Below are positions 19,240-28,948 of a stretch of DNA of 64,000 bases, piece after piece. A model generated the notes under the pieces. It made no database searches, was not told the DNA's origin, and saw nothing but the letters and a program-made list of their open reading frames with translations. The DNA is from Nodosilinea sp. FACHB-131. Lineage in GTDB: Bacteria; Cyanobacteriota; Cyanobacteriia; Phormidesmidales; Phormidesmidaceae. The DNA is taken from NCBI RefSeq assembly GCF_014695395.1, contig NZ_JACJOF010000017.1, forward strand, positions 84,089 to 148,088, read 5' to 3'. Each line of letters opens with the position of its first letter. Position 1 is the stretch's first letter. A program made the translations under genes and the position numbers.

Positions 19240-20550
19240 ATGAGCGACGGTAACGGTTCGGTGGCGGGAAATCTGGCTCAGCCCGATCTGTCCGAGGCGG
19301 GAACCTTGCCCAAGCGCCGTCATATAGTGCTCACCTCTCATTCCAATCGGTCGGGACTTAAGGGTATCCCGGTGCAGTGGGGGCACGGTGATCCCTTCCA
19401 GCGCGGGGCGATTGTGGCGACGGTTACCGATCCCAACCACCGCAACGCCATTGGTACTCACTCCGGCTCCTATGCCGTGTACCGTGCTCTGGCGGTGGCC
19501 AGCGGGGTATTGGATCCGGATCATAGGCCTGACTTTACCAATACCTCCCCTGCGATCGCCATTGGCCCCCATCCCAGCTGGGCTGACCCTGAAAAAATCG
19601 TCTCCCTTGACCCCTTTGGGGCATTAGTAGGCAACCTATATGAGTCCCAGATTGCTGAAGGCATCGATATTCGCCCTACGATCGCCGTCACCCGGGCCCA
19701 CATTCAAATGCCGGAGCTGCTAGAGGCAGTGCGCCAGGGGCGAATCAAAGAAGACGGCGAAATCGTTAAGCCCGGTGGTGACCTGGTGGTGACCAAGGCG
19801 GCGGTGGAGCCAGTGTGGTATCTGCCGGGAGTGGCCCAACGCCTAGGGGTGAGCGAAGAGGATCTGCGCTATGCCCTGTTTGAGCAGACTGGCGGCATGT
19901 TTCCTGAGCTGGTGACGCGGTTTGATGTGAAGGTGTTTTTGCCCCCCATCGGCGGCATCACGGTGTATATCGTGGGTGACCCCGACGCGATTACGGACCC
20001 GGCTCGCCCTCTAGCAGTGCGCGTCCACGACGAGTGCAACGGCTCCGACGTGTTTGGCTCTGACATTTGCACCTGTCGCCCCTACCTGGTGCACGGCCTG
20101 GAAGAATGTATTGCTACGGCCCAACAGGGGGGCGCGGGGTTGATCATCTACTTCCGTAAGGAAGGGCGCGCCCTGGGGGAAGTCACCAAATTTTTGGTGT
20201 ATAACGCCCGCAAGCGGCAGGAAGGGGGCGATCGCGCCGATGCCTACTTTGCCCGCACCGAGTGCGTGGCCGGAGTGCAGGATGTGCGCTTTCAAGAGCT
20301 GATGCCCGATGTGCTGCACTGGCTGGGGGTGACCCGCATCGATCGCTTCGTGTCGATGAGCGACATGAAGTACAACGCCCTGGTGCGATCGGGCATTGAG
20401 ATTGTCGAGCGGGTGCCGATCCCCGACGATCTGGTGCCCCCCGATGCGCGGGTAGAGATTGAGGCGAAGAAGGCAGCAGGCTATTACACCGATAAGGTCA
20501 CTCCTACTGAGGAAGATCTGGCCCGAGTGAAGGGACGGGGTTTGGAGTAG
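19240..20550 (+). CDS. urc1: GTP cyclohydrolase II-like protein of uracil catabolism (URC1)
   Basis: A 436-residue protein with an N-terminal family-specific region and a C-terminal GTP cyclohydrolase II fold. The zinc-site cysteines are present in the arrangement C-x10-C-x-C (ECNGSDVFGSDICTCRP, near residue 265), and the catalytic segment IIYFRKEGRALGEVTKF matches GCHII. URC1 of the URC uracil-degradation pathway is a GCHII homologue of this size. The adjacent genes, DUF1688 (URC4) and upp, make the URC assignment much more likely than a riboflavin ribA. It stops 2 nt before the urc4 start, so translation is coupled. Confidence 0.85.
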   Translation: MSDGNGSVAGNLAQPDLSEAGTLPKRRHIVLTSHSNRSGLKGIPVQWGHGDPFQRGAIVATVTDPNHRNAIGTHSGSYAVYRALAVASGVLDPDHRPDFTNTSPAIAIGPHPSWADPEKIVSLDPFGALVGNLYESQIAEGIDIRPTIAVTRAHIQMPELLEAVRQGRIKEDGEIVKPGGDLVVTKAAVEPVWYLPGVAQRLGVSEEDLRYALFEQTGGMFPELVTRFDVKVFLPPIGGITVYIVGDPDAITDPARPLAVRVHDECNGSDVFGSDICTCRPYLVHGLEECIATAQQGGAGLIIYFRKEGRALGEVTKFLVYNARKRQEGGDRADAYFARTECVAGVQDVRFQELMPDVLHWLGVTRIDRFVSMSDMKYNALVRSGIEIVERVPIPDDLVPPDARVEIEAKKAAGYYTDKVTPTEEDLARVKGRGLE

Positions 20551-20552
20551 GG

Positions 20553-21821
20553 ATGGTAGTAGGCAGCGATGGAATGGTAGGCGGTGCCCACCCTACGGCA
20601 GAAACAGCGATCGCTTATCTGCAAAGTCCGCAGGCAATTCGCGATCGCGCTCGTGCCCTCTTCCAGCTAGCTGAGAGCGATCAGCTCCAGCACCTTCGCT
20701 ATCATCCTGAAGCCATGCCCGCTACTGCCGCCTACGTGCTCGACGTAATGGGGCAGCAGTATCCCGGCGGCGACATTCCGTTCCACTCCCGCTGGCGACA
20801 CTTTGAGGTGGAGGGGCGATCGCGCTTAGACCTTCTAGAGCCTAATCTATCGGCGTTGGATCCCTTAGAGCAGGCAAGGCTGAAGGTAGATTTGGTAATT
20901 ACCAGTGTGCTGCTGGATGCCGGGGCAGGGAGTCGATGGCGGTACGTGGAGCCGGGAACGGGGCTGGGGTTTACCAGGTCAGAGGGATTGGCGATCGCCA
21001 GTTTCCACAGCTTCACTTCGGGTCTTTTCTCCAGCCAACCGAATCATCCCTGGCAAGCAGATGGCCATGGGCTCACGCAACTCACTGCCGATCGCTTGGC
21101 TCAAGCCCTCCAGGTCAACGACAACAATTTCCTGCTAGGACTCGAAGGACGAGTGGCACTGCTGCAAAAACTCGGCCATACTCTGCACCAACAGCCTCAA
21201 TTGTTTGGGGCCATCCTTCCCCGACCTGGCAACCTGGTGGATTACTGGCTACAAACCGCCTCCCAGGGTCAGCTATCTGCAACGACCATCCTGCAAACCA
21301 TCCTCCTGGGCCTGGGACCAATCTGGCCGGGACGCATAGAGCTTGCCGGTACTAATCTGGGCGACGTGTGGTCTCATCCCCAACTGCCTAACACAGGCCC
21401 CGGCAGCAACCTTGTCCCCTTCCACAAGCTCTCCCAGTGGCTTACCTATTCGCTGCTGGAACCGCTGCAAGACCTGGGCCTCACCATCACCGATCTCGAT
21501 CAGCTCACCGGCTTAGCTGAATACCGCAACGGTGGTCTGTTCATAGACTGCGGCGTGCTAAGCCTGAAGGATCCCACTGCGGCTGAAACCGCCCATGCCC
21601 CCGATTCGCCCCTGATTGTTGAATGGCGCGCCCTCACCCTCTGTCTGCTCGACGACCTCGCTGCCTACCTCCGCCAAACCTTAGGGGTGGATGCCACAGC
21701 CCTGCCCCTGGCCAAAATTCTCCAAGGCGGCACCTGGACAGCTGGCCGCCAAATCGCTGCTGAGAAGCGCCCCGACGGTGCCCCACCGATCCATCTCGCC
21801 AGCGACGGCACTGTTTTTTAA
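20553..21821 (+). CDS. urc4: DUF1688 protein (URC4-like)
   Basis: A 422-residue DUF1688 protein. The family hallmarks are the N-terminal segment HFEVEGRSRLDLL, the central VDLVITSVLLDAGAG and RSEGLAIASFHSF, and the C-terminal VEWRALTLCLLDDLA. URC4 is needed for uracil breakdown with URC1 and uracil phosphoribosyltransferase; its exact reaction is not settled. The start lies 2 nt after the urc1 stop with GGAG in the overlap. A palindromic repeat at 20577-20596 sits within the first 15 codons, so the N-terminal extension may be repeat-derived. Confidence 0.85.
   Translation: MVVGSDGMVGGAHPTAETAIAYLQSPQAIRDRARALFQLAESDQLQHLRYHPEAMPATAAYVLDVMGQQYPGGDIPFHSRWRHFEVEGRSRLDLLEPNLSALDPLEQARLKVDLVITSVLLDAGAGSRWRYVEPGTGLGFTRSEGLAIASFHSFTSGLFSSQPNHPWQADGHGLTQLTADRLAQALQVNDNNFLLGLEGRVALLQKLGHTLHQQPQLFGAILPRPGNLVDYWLQTASQGQLSATTILQTILLGLGPIWPGRIELAGTNLGDVWSHPQLPNTGPGSNLVPFHKLSQWLTYSLLEPLQDLGLTITDLDQLTGLAEYRNGGLFIDCGVLSLKDPTAAETAHAPDSPLIVEWRALTLCLLDDLAAYLRQTLGVDATALPLAKILQGGTWTAGRQIAAEKRPDGAPPIHLASDGTVF
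20577..20596. repeat. Short palindromic repeat inside the urc4 5' end
   Basis: The imperfect palindrome gtaggcggtgcccaccctac matches the style of the arms of the element at 1418-1561 (gtagggtg...). Placed inside coding sequence, it adds about seven codons (GGAHPT) ahead of the conserved domain. Confidence 0.45.
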
Positions 21822-21939
21822 AAAAGATAAGAACGATGGGGAGATGAGGAGTAAAGGATGAAAAGTCCACGATTCCATTCCCCTCGCCCCCTCATCTCCC
21901 TCACCCTCCCCATCTCCCCATCTCCCCTACTTCTCAAAA

Positions 21940-22572
21940 ATGCCCGACCTCCACCTCATCGACCATCCCCTGGTTCAGCACAAGCTCACCCTGATGCGGC
22001 GCGCCGAGACCAGCACGGCAAAGTTTCGCACGCTGCTCAAGGAAATCAGTCTGCTGATGGCCTATGAAGTGACGCGCGACCTGCCCCTCAAGTTAGAAAC
22101 CATTCAAACGCCAATGGCCACGATGGAGGCCCCTGTGTTGGCTCCAGAGAAAAAGCTGGTTGTGGTTTCGATCATGCGAGCTGGGCAGGGCATTCTCGAC
22201 GGCATTTTGGAACTCATGCCCTCGGCGCGGGTGGGACACATTGGCCTTTACCGCGATCCGCAAACCCTACGGGTGATCGAATACTTCTTTAAGGTGCCGG
22301 AGGATTTAAGCGATCGCGACGTTCTCGTCGTCGACCCCATGATCGCCACGGGCAATACGGCGGTGGCAGCCCTGTACCCGCTCAAACAGGCTCAGCCGCG
22401 ATCGCTCCGCTTCCTCTGCTTGCTCGCTGCACCAGAAGGCATTGCCCACTTTCACCGTGAGCACCCCGATGTGCCCCTCTATGCCGCCGCCGTAGATGAA
22501 AAACTGGACGAGCGCGGCTACATTTTGCCAGGCTTGGGGGATGCGGGCGATCGCCTATTTGGCACCAAGTAG
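21940..22572 (+). CDS. upp: Uracil phosphoribosyltransferase
   Basis: UPRT makes UMP from uracil and PRPP. The 210-residue protein has the PRPP-binding [21 protein letters not shown] loop ([14 protein letters not shown] near residue 130) and the C-terminal uracil-contacting [16 protein letters not shown]. Length is usual. It sits 118 nt downstream of urc4, with a pyrimidine-rich spacer between, and completes the URC set (UPRT is URC6 in yeast), as well as serving salvage. Confidence 0.95.
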   Translation: MPDLHLIDHPLVQHKLTLMRRAETSTAKFRTLLKEISLLMAYEVTRDLPLKLETIQTPMATMEAPVLAPEKKLVVVSIMRAGQGILDGILELMPSARVGHIGLYRDPQTLRVIEYFFKVPEDLSDRDVLVVDPMIATGNTAVAALYPLKQAQPRSLRFLCLLAAPEGIAHFHREHPDVPLYAAAVDEKLDERGYILPGLGDAGDRLFGTK

Positions 22573-23601
22573 CAGCCAGCCAAACACCGAAATTTACGTT
22601 TGATCAGCTTTGTTCCTAACGTTTAAATGTTTAACTAAGCGATCGCCCTAGAGCGGTTGACGTCCTTATCAGAACCATAGCTTAAGCACCTGGTAAAAGT
22701 TGAGCTGGGCTAAACTTTCTCATTCGACTGGCCTAGCTACAGCATTCAATCCAAATAGCGGCTCACACTAGCTTCATAAAGCAAGGCGATTGTCAGTCGG
22801 TTTCTAAATAGCTATCGTCTTAAGGAAATCAGCATTTATTATCTATAGATCGCGATGCAACTTGGTGGACTTTTTTAATCTAGACTTTACTCAGTCAATA
22901 AATTGATTAAGATAATTGAGAGTAGATTGCTTCATCACCTGAGCACTTTACTTAGGAGCGGCAAGGTGCCACGTAAAGCTATGTAAAGCAGCTTTTGGCA
23001 CTATTTAGAATTGTTCATGATGATTTTGTTACACGCCAAAGGCTTTCAGCGCAAGGGTTTCAGGCTTTAGCGGCGATAAAATCTGTTCTTCGACGCACTA
23101 ATTCACTTAACTTAATACTTCTAAACTACTGGCTCATAATATTGCCCTTAATATTTTTTTAAGGACTCTACAACTGCTCTGGTTATTGGCATTTGAGCGC
23201 TTGTCAGGATTTCTTGAAGTGGGTTTGGTGGCCAACTAGGGATTCCCCTAAGGGGTTAAATAGGCTTTTTTCTTTCGTTCAGTGGTTTTCCCGGTTGGCG
23301 AGACCACAGAGTTTTATTCGCAGCCAGTTAAAATGAGGTCAATCTCGCTAGAGGATCGGGCTAAAGACAGGCCTTGGACTCACGGTTGGCGAGGGAATCG
23401 ATCCATAGCTGAGTTTGTTGGTATAAACGTCTCAAGTCATTGAGACCTAAGTTGTCAACGTGAATGGTGAGTTGCCCTAGATAATTTGTCTTGGGTAATG
23501 CGATCGCCTCAAAAGGCAATCTGTGACCATTGCGGCATCTGCTTCGAGCCTCCGGGCTGCCAGCGAATTCTTGTGTGATTACTACAGTATTAAGGGTTCT
23601 T
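22573..23601 (+). promoter_or_regulatory. Long AT-rich leader of glgP
   Basis: This stretch of about 1 kb has no credible gene. It is markedly more AT-rich than its neighbours. A hairpin gtgcca...tggcac with an inner aaagct/agcttt pair lies at 22966-23001. A cccct-a-agggg motif followed by ttaa lies at 23245-23259. It might carry a long 5' UTR or several promoters for glgP. Confidence 0.5.
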
Positions 23602-26133
23602 ATGGCTAAGCAATCTATTCGTCTGCCCGAATCAAGCACAACGACAGAGGTGCCACTGTCGGTAGACTCGGCAGATGTTGCGCTCGATGCTGAAGCGCAG
23701 GTGAGCCAAATTCAGCAGGCGTTGGTCAACAACTTGCACTGGGTACAGGGCAAAGATGAACAGTTTGCTAATGCCCACGACTACTACACAGCACTGGCCC
23801 ACAGCGTGCGCAATCAGCTGCTGAAAAAACGCATTCGCACGGCCAAGACCTACGCCGAAGCGAAGACCAAAAACGTATACTATCTGTCGGCAGAATTCCT
23901 CATGGGCCGCCAGCTCGGCAACGGTCTGATCAACCTGGGCATGTACGACACTATGCGTCACGCCCTAGCCGACTGTGGGCTAGACCTAGACGAACTGCTC
24001 GAGCGTGAGGCCGAGCCGGGCCTGGGCAACGGCGGGTTGGGTCGTTTGGCCGCCTGCTTCATGGACTCGCTCACCACCCTCAACCTGCCTGCGATCGGCT
24101 ACGGCATTCGCTACGAGTTTGGCATCTTTACCCAACTAATTCGCCAGGGCCACCAGGTTGAAGCGCCCGACAAGTGGCTCAGCTACGGCAACCCTTGGGA
24201 AATTGCCCGCCCCGACTACCGGGTTGAGATCAAATTTGGCGGTCACACCGAGGTCTATAAGAAAGACGGTGACGACGACTACCAGGTGCGGTGGATCCAG
24301 GCTCAAACCGTGATTGGCATCCCCCACGATGTGCCAGTGCCGGGCTATGGCACCGAGAACGTCAACCTGTTGCGCCTCTGGAAGGCCGAGGCCGGCGAAG
24401 CCTTTGACCTAGATGCCTTCAACGCTGGCGACTATTTTGGGGCGGTGGCCAACAAGATGATCTCCGAGAACATCACCAAGGTGCTCTACCCCAATGACGA
24501 GACCCGCCAGGGCAAAGAGCTGCGTCTGCAACAGCAGTACTTCTTCGTCGCCTGCTCGCTGCAAGACATTATTCGTCTGCACCTGCGCGATCACAGCAGC
24601 TTAGAGAATTTGGCCGAGTTTGCCGCCATTCAGCTCAACGATACCCACCCGGCCATTGGCGTCGCCGAGCTCATGCGTCTGCTGATCGACGAATACAGCT
24701 TTGAGTGGGCCGCCGCTTGGAAAATCACCCAGCGCACCTTTGGCTACACCAACCACACCCTCATGCCCGAAGCGCTGGAGAAGTGGTCGGTAGACTTGTT
24801 TGGCAAGCTACTGCCCCGTCACCTCGAAATCATCTACGAAATCAACCACCGCTTCTTGGCTCAGGTCAAGCTGCGCTACCCCAACGATCCCGAGCGCCTC
24901 GAGCGCCTCTCGCTGATCGAAGAAGGCCCCGAGCGCCGGGTGCGGATGGCCAACCTAGCCTGTGTTGGCAGCCACGCCATCAATGGAGTAGCCGCCCTGC
25001 ACACCGAGCTGCTCAAGCAAGAAGTGCTGCAAGATTTCTATGAGCTGTGGCCCGACAAGTTTAGCAACAAGACCAATGGCATTACCCCCCGCCGCTGGCT
25101 GTTGCAGTGCAACCCCCGCCTGGCCCAGCTAATTTCTGAGACTATTGGCGACAGCTGGATCACCAACCTCGACGATCTCAAGCAGCTTGAGGCCTATGTC
25201 GACAACGATGTGTTCCGCCATGCCTGGCAGGCCATTAAGCAGGAAAATAAGTGGGCTCTATCCCGCTACATCCACGACGCTGTAGGTATAGAGGTCAACC
25301 CCGACTCCATGTTTGATGTGCAAATCAAACGCATCCACGAGTACAAGCGGCAGCTGATGAACGTGCTGCATGTGATCACCCTCTACAACCGTATGGTGCA
25401 AAACCCTGGGGATCACGTCGTGCCGCGCACGGTGATCTTTGGCGGCAAGGCAGCCCCCGGCTACGCCATGGCCAAGCTGGTAGTCAAGCTGATCAACGCT
25501 GTCGCCGATGTGGTCAACAACGACCCCATTGTGGCTGGGCGGCTGAAGGTGGTGTTTTTGCCCAACTACAACGTCTCCCAGGCCCAGCGACTGTTCCCAG
25601 CCTCTGACCTGTCAGAGCAGATCTCGACTGCTGGCATGGAGGCCTCGGGCACCGGCAACATGAAGTTTGCCCTCAACGGCGCGCTTACCATTGGCACCCT
25701 CGATGGCGCTAACGTGGAAATCCGCGAAGAGGTGGGAGCTGACAACTTCTTCCTGTTTGGTCTGACCACTGAGCAGGTCGCGGCCTGTAAGGCCGTGGGT
25801 CACAACCCCTGGTACTACTACGACACCAACCCCGAGCTGAAGCGCACCCTGGATGTGATCGCCTCAGGGCTATTTTCGCCCGGTGAGCCCGATCTATTCT
25901 TGCCCATTCTCGACTCGCTGCTGGTCGAGGATCCCTATATGGTGATGGCTGACTTTGCCGCCTACGTGCAGTGTCAAGAGCATGTCAGCCGCACCTATGA
26001 AGATCGCGATCGCTGGGTGCGTATGGCCATTCTCAACACCGCTCGCATCGGCAAGTTTTCGGCAGACCGCACGATCGCCGACTACGCCCGCGAGATCTGG
26101 AAGGTGAAGGCGGTGCCGGTGGCTGGGGAGTAG
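23602..26133 (+). CDS. glgP: Glycogen phosphorylase
   Basis: GT35 enzyme that phosphorolyses glycogen to glucose-1-phosphate. The 843-residue protein is the usual length from the MAKQSIRLP start. The pyridoxal-phosphate lysine lies in EASGTGNMKFALNGALTIGTLDG near residue 553, and blocks EAEPGLGNGGLGRLAACF and KFSNKTNGITPRRWL are present. An alternative upstream start at 23530 exists, but the ATG at 23602 better fits the family. Preceded by an unusually long leader and followed by an inverted repeat at 26136-26200 that may end transcription. Confidence 0.97.
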   Translation: MAKQSIRLPESSTTTEVPLSVDSADVALDAEAQVSQIQQALVNNLHWVQGKDEQFANAHDYYTALAHSVRNQLLKKRIRTAKTYAEAKTKNVYYLSAEFLMGRQLGNGLINLGMYDTMRHALADCGLDLDELLEREAEPGLGNGGLGRLAACFMDSLTTLNLPAIGYGIRYEFGIFTQLIRQGHQVEAPDKWLSYGNPWEIARPDYRVEIKFGGHTEVYKKDGDDDYQVRWIQAQTVIGIPHDVPVPGYGTENVNLLRLWKAEAGEAFDLDAFNAGDYFGAVANKMISENITKVLYPNDETRQGKELRLQQQYFFVACSLQDIIRLHLRDHSSLENLAEFAAIQLNDTHPAIGVAELMRLLIDEYSFEWAAAWKITQRTFGYTNHTLMPEALEKWSVDLFGKLLPRHLEIIYEINHRFLAQVKLRYPNDPERLERLSLIEEGPERRVRMANLACVGSHAINGVAALHTELLKQEVLQDFYELWPDKFSNKTNGITPRRWLLQCNPRLAQLISETIGDSWITNLDDLKQLEAYVDNDVFRHAWQAIKQENKWALSRYIHDAVGIEVNPDSMFDVQIKRIHEYKRQLMNVLHVITLYNRMVQNPGDHVVPRTVIFGGKAAPGYAMAKLVVKLINAVADVVNNDPIVAGRLKVVFLPNYNVSQAQRLFPASDLSEQISTAGMEASGTGNMKFALNGALTIGTLDGANVEIREEVGADNFFLFGLTTEQVAACKAVGHNPWYYYDTNPELKRTLDVIASGLFSPGEPDLFLPILDSLLVEDPYMVMADFAAYVQCQEHVSRTYEDRDRWVRMAILNTARIGKFSADRTIADYAREIWKVKAVPVAGE

Positions 26134-26135
26134 GC

Positions 26136-26200
26136 GGGTGGATGAGTGGGCGGGTGGATGGGTGGGGAGTGAATGCATCGGCGGAAGCACTCATCCACCC
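26136..26200. repeat. Inverted repeat after glgP, possible terminator
   Basis: Arms gggtggatgagtg (26136-26148) and cactcatccaccc (26188-26200) are perfect over 13 bp and are bordered by further GGGTGGATGGGTGG-type copies. The same style of G-rich spacer repeat recurs at 21836, 54455 and 57565. Confidence 0.6.
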
Positions 26201-26217
26201 ATCCACCCCCTACCCAT

Positions 26218-26697
26218 TTACCCCTCTCCTCGCTTCGGCGGTTCCTTCAGGGCCGCCACTAGCAGACAGACGATGCCGATGTTGATGCACACGTCGGCTA
26301 CGTTAAAAATTGGGAAACGAATTAGCCGAAAGTCTAAGAAGTCAATGACTTCGCCAGACAGGAGGCGATCGATGCCATTGCCCAACGCTCCACTGAGAAT
26401 TAGCCCGTAGCCCACCTGCTCCCAGCGGTTGGGCAATCGTGCTTTTAAACCCAAGGCGATGAGGCCCAAGCTTACCGCCAGCGACAGCCACTTCAGCCAC
26501 TCACCGTTGTTGCTAAACAGGCTGAAGGCGGCCCCGCTGTTGGTTACATAGGTAAAGTAGAATACTCCCGGCCAAATCGGCAATGAGTCGGGTGGAGTAG
26601 TGAGTTCAAAGGTTTGAGCTACCCAAAACTTAGTCAGCTGATCGAGGGCTAGCCCAACCCCAGCGGCGATCCAAAACCAACGATTGCGCACTCTCAT
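26218..26697 (-). CDS. lspA: Lipoprotein signal peptidase (signal peptidase II)
   Basis: LspA cleaves diacylated prolipoproteins in the plasma membrane. The 159-residue protein from MRVRNRWFW has four hydrophobic segments and both catalytic blocks: LGNGIDRLLSGEVIDFLDF and FNVADVCINIGI. Frames upstream of this Met are shared with bioY and are not needed. It begins 4 nt after the bioY stop, so translation is probably coupled. Confidence 0.95.
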   Translation of the reverse strand: MRVRNRWFWIAAGVGLALDQLTKFWVAQTFELTTPPDSLPIWPGVFYFTYVTNSGAAFSLFSNNGEWLKWLSLAVSLGLIALGLKARLPNRWEQVGYGLILSGALGNGIDRLLSGEVIDFLDFRLIRFPIFNVADVCINIGIVCLLVAALKEPPKRGEG

Positions 26698-26701
26698 GGG
26701 C

Positions 26702-27340
26702 CTAGTAAAACAACAGCTGTCGCAGCACCAGCGACAGCACTGCCACCGCACACACTATCACCAGATGGCCCGGCATTGGCAAAATAGAATATCCCAGCAG
26801 CAGCTCCCAGTAGGAGGCCGATACGGTCTGCAACCAGCCTAGCAGGGAGGCGAGAGTCAGGTAAATAATGCCCAGTCCGTGGATGATGCCCAACCCGCTG
26901 AGGCAGCTCAGTGCCAAGGTCTCTAGCTTGGGCGGGTTTTGAAAGGCCAGGTAGCCGCACACCCATCCAGCGGGCACAAAGCCAATTAGATAGCCAAAGC
27001 CCGGCTCACGCACGTAGCTCAGCCCGCCCCCTTGGGTAAATACCGGAAACTCAAACACCCGAAACAGCGCTAGCCCCAGCACTAGGTAAGCAACCTGCGA
27101 CAGCGCCGCCGCGTTTTTGCCTCCCACGCAGCCGGTCAGCAGCACGGCCCCCACCTGAAAGCTCACCCCCAGCGACAGCAGCGCCATACCAGACTGACCC
27201 CAAGTCCAGGGAGCGTTGAGGGTAAAAGCTTCCATCCAGGTGGCCACAATGGTGAGAACCAACCCAATCAGAGCCCACAGTAGTTCGAATGGTGCTAGCA
27301 CTGGCGATGTCTTCACCCGTTGGCGGCAGAATTTAGACAT
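26702..27340 (-). CDS. bioY: Biotin transporter BioY
   Basis: Substrate-binding S component of an ECF biotin importer. The 212-residue protein has six hydrophobic segments, the KNAAALSQVAYLVLGL segment and GYLIGFVPAGWVCGYLAF typical of BioY. Without bioM/bioN in this window it must use a shared ECF module or act alone. It leads the bioY-lspA operon. Confidence 0.9.
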   Translation of the reverse strand: MSKFCRQRVKTSPVLAPFELLWALIGLVLTIVATWMEAFTLNAPWTWGQSGMALLSLGVSFQVGAVLLTGCVGGKNAAALSQVAYLVLGLALFRVFEFPVFTQGGGLSYVREPGFGYLIGFVPAGWVCGYLAFQNPPKLETLALSCLSGLGIIHGLGIIYLTLASLLGWLQTVSASYWELLLGYSILPMPGHLVIVCAVAVLSLVLRQLLFY

Positions 27341-27420
27341 TCACATTAGCAGGGTTTGTCAGACTGGGCACGGGTTCACAGAAAGATTTTTGCCCGCTAT
27401 TAGGCAGCGACAAAGGCATC

Positions 27421-27834
27421 TCAGTCGCGCACATTACCCCGCAGAGATTTGATCTGACCGCGCTTGGCTTTGCTGTCGAGGCGCTTTCTCTTGGCAGTTT
27501 TTGAGGGTTTGGTGTGTTTGCGCTTTTTAGGCGTAACAGTAACGCTTTGAACTAAACCCTTGAGGCGATCGAGGGCATCTTCTCTGTTTTGCTCTTGGGT
27601 GCGATGCTGCTGGGCTTTAATGATGACAATTCCCTCTTTGGTGATGCGGCTGTCGTTGAGGTTGAGCAGACGTTCTTTGTAGAGGGGCGATAGAGAAGAT
27701 GCATTGATGTCAAACCGCAGGTGAATGGCAGTGGCAACTTTGTTGACGTTTTGGCCCCCCGCCCCCTGAGAGCGGACGGCGCTCAGCTCAATCTCGCTCA
27801 GCGGAATGGCAGTGCGGTTGGTAATTTGCAGCAT
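27421..27834 (-). CDS. arfB: Alternative ribosome-rescue factor B
   Basis: ArfB (YaeJ) hydrolyses peptidyl-tRNA on stalled ribosomes. The 137-residue protein has the catalytic GGQ at residues 26-28 within SQGAGGQNVNKVATA and a long basic C-terminal tail (KKRKHTKPSKTAKRKR) that enters the mRNA channel. This length excludes a full release factor. Confidence 0.95.
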   Translation of the reverse strand: MLQITNRTAIPLSEIELSAVRSQGAGGQNVNKVATAIHLRFDINASSLSPLYKERLLNLNDSRITKEGIVIIKAQQHRTQEQNREDALDRLKGLVQSVTVTPKKRKHTKPSKTAKRKRLDSKAKRGQIKSLRGNVRD

Positions 27835-28152
27835 GAAAAATTGAGGACGCTATCTACACCATAGCCAGATTGAGCCAGGATGCAGCATAAAGCCTTGTCA
27901 GGTAACGACTTCATGCCGTGTGGCATCTCTACATTCTGGTTGATTACCTGCTCGACGGGTTTATTTACTTTGAAGTCAGAACGTTGCTCGCGGGTGCTTT
28001 CTTCTTGTAGGGCGGGCGTTTTGGAGTGTTCCACCCAAAACTATTCTGATCAAGCATAGGGCTCGGCCCTTAGTCTGGCCCAGCAGAATCTTGAATAAGT
28101 ATTTGGCGGAACACTCTTGGTTAAGAGCGACAAAGTCAACCAAAGGAGCTTA
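27835..28152. other. Intergenic region arfB / DUF4383
   Basis: A 318-bp divergent spacer. A short hairpin atgcc-gtgt-ggcat occurs near 27912. Reading frames here overlap arfB and look spurious. AAGGAG at 28143-28148 is the ribosome site of the next gene. Confidence 0.5.
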
Positions 28153-28605
28153 ATGATGAGAGAACGCAACTGTGCACTAGTTTTAGGCATTTTATTTACG
28201 GTTTTGGGTTTGGCTGGGTTTGTTCCAGCGCTTGTAACGCTTCCCTCACCGGACATGGCCAGCGCTGCCCCTCTTCCAATTGATATGGGAGATACCTATG
28301 TACAGGGTTTTGGCTATCTTTTTGGCCTTTTCCCGATCAACTTAATGCATAACCTAGTTCACCTAGCGGTGGGCATCTTTGGGATCTCAGCTTCTACCAC
28401 GGTAGGTGGTGCCCGTTTGTTTAATCGGTTCTTTGCAATTTCTTATCTGTTGATTGCCATTATGGGTTTGGTACCCGTGGCTCATACCACGTTTGGCTTG
28501 ATGCCGATTTTTGGCAACAACGTTTGGTTCAACGCCGTTACAGCGTTGATAGCGGGCTATTTTGGGTTTGTTGCACCCGACAAAGAAACCAGCCTCAGCG
28601 TTTAA
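28153..28605 (+). CDS. DUF4383 membrane protein
   Basis: A 150-residue inner-membrane protein with four hydrophobic segments. The family pattern YLFGLFPINLMHNLVHLAVGIFG is clear, giving DUF4383. Function is unknown. AAGGAG precedes the start by 5 nt. A truncated relative lies at 30815-30982. Confidence 0.85.
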   Translation: MMRERNCALVLGILFTVLGLAGFVPALVTLPSPDMASAAPLPIDMGDTYVQGFGYLFGLFPINLMHNLVHLAVGIFGISASTTVGGARLFNRFFAISYLLIAIMGLVPVAHTTFGLMPIFGNNVWFNAVTALIAGYFGFVAPDKETSLSV

Positions 28606-28612
28606 TGATCTA

Positions 28613-28650
28613 GGAGTGGTAGGCTTGGCCTTCTAAGCCCACCGCTCTTA
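28613..28650 (+). terminator. Intrinsic terminator after the DUF4383 gene
   Basis: gagtggtaggctt pairs with aagcccaccgctc with one mismatch and one G-U pair over 13 positions, followed by a T-containing stretch ttaggttctgttt. Confidence 0.6.
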
Positions 28651-28699
28651 GGTTCTGTTTGGTTAAGCAAGGTTAGCTTGCTCAAGCATTTTTAGAAGA

Positions 28700-28736
28700 T
28701 GGACGTAATTGAACTCGAACCGACGATCCCCACGAT
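28700..28736 (-). pseudogene. tRNA-Val 3'-half fragment, candidate left attachment site
   Basis: Bases 28700-28736 match 31 of 37 positions of the 3' half of the tRNA-Val gene at 51527-51563, from the discriminator base through the acceptor 3' strand and T arm into the anticodon stem. All six differences are transitions. Orientation equals that of the intact tRNA. The T stem pairs poorly, so no functional tRNA is possible. Placement fits the displaced tRNA 3' end at the far side of an element integrated at the tRNA-Val 3' end. Confidence 0.65.
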
Positions 28737-28948
28737 ATTTAGGTAGGGTTTCAGCATTGCGAGAAATTCTGGCTAGCTTTATGACCTCATTGCTAACAAC
28801 ATGAGCCTGCCGCTGCCAACACGCCGGTGCAGCTTAGCCCTAATCTCTACACAGGGCTGATAGCATTGTCATGAACAAGACGGCGATCTCTGTCTAAGCT
28901 TCGTAGCCAAGATAGAACGTCTCTGTAAACGGTGTAGAAGACTAGTTG

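Noticed and set aside
19240..20550. Riboflavin-pathway ribA
   Set aside because: Size, N-terminal extension and neighbours (DUF1688, upp) fit URC1 better; a residual chance remains.
27798..28034. 78-codon minus-strand frame between arfB and DUF4383
   Set aside because: Overlaps arfB, no family or initiation signal.
28793..28843. Short attC-like hairpin near the left border (gctaacaac ... gcagcttagc)
   Set aside because: Only five terminal pairs and no inner box; too weak.
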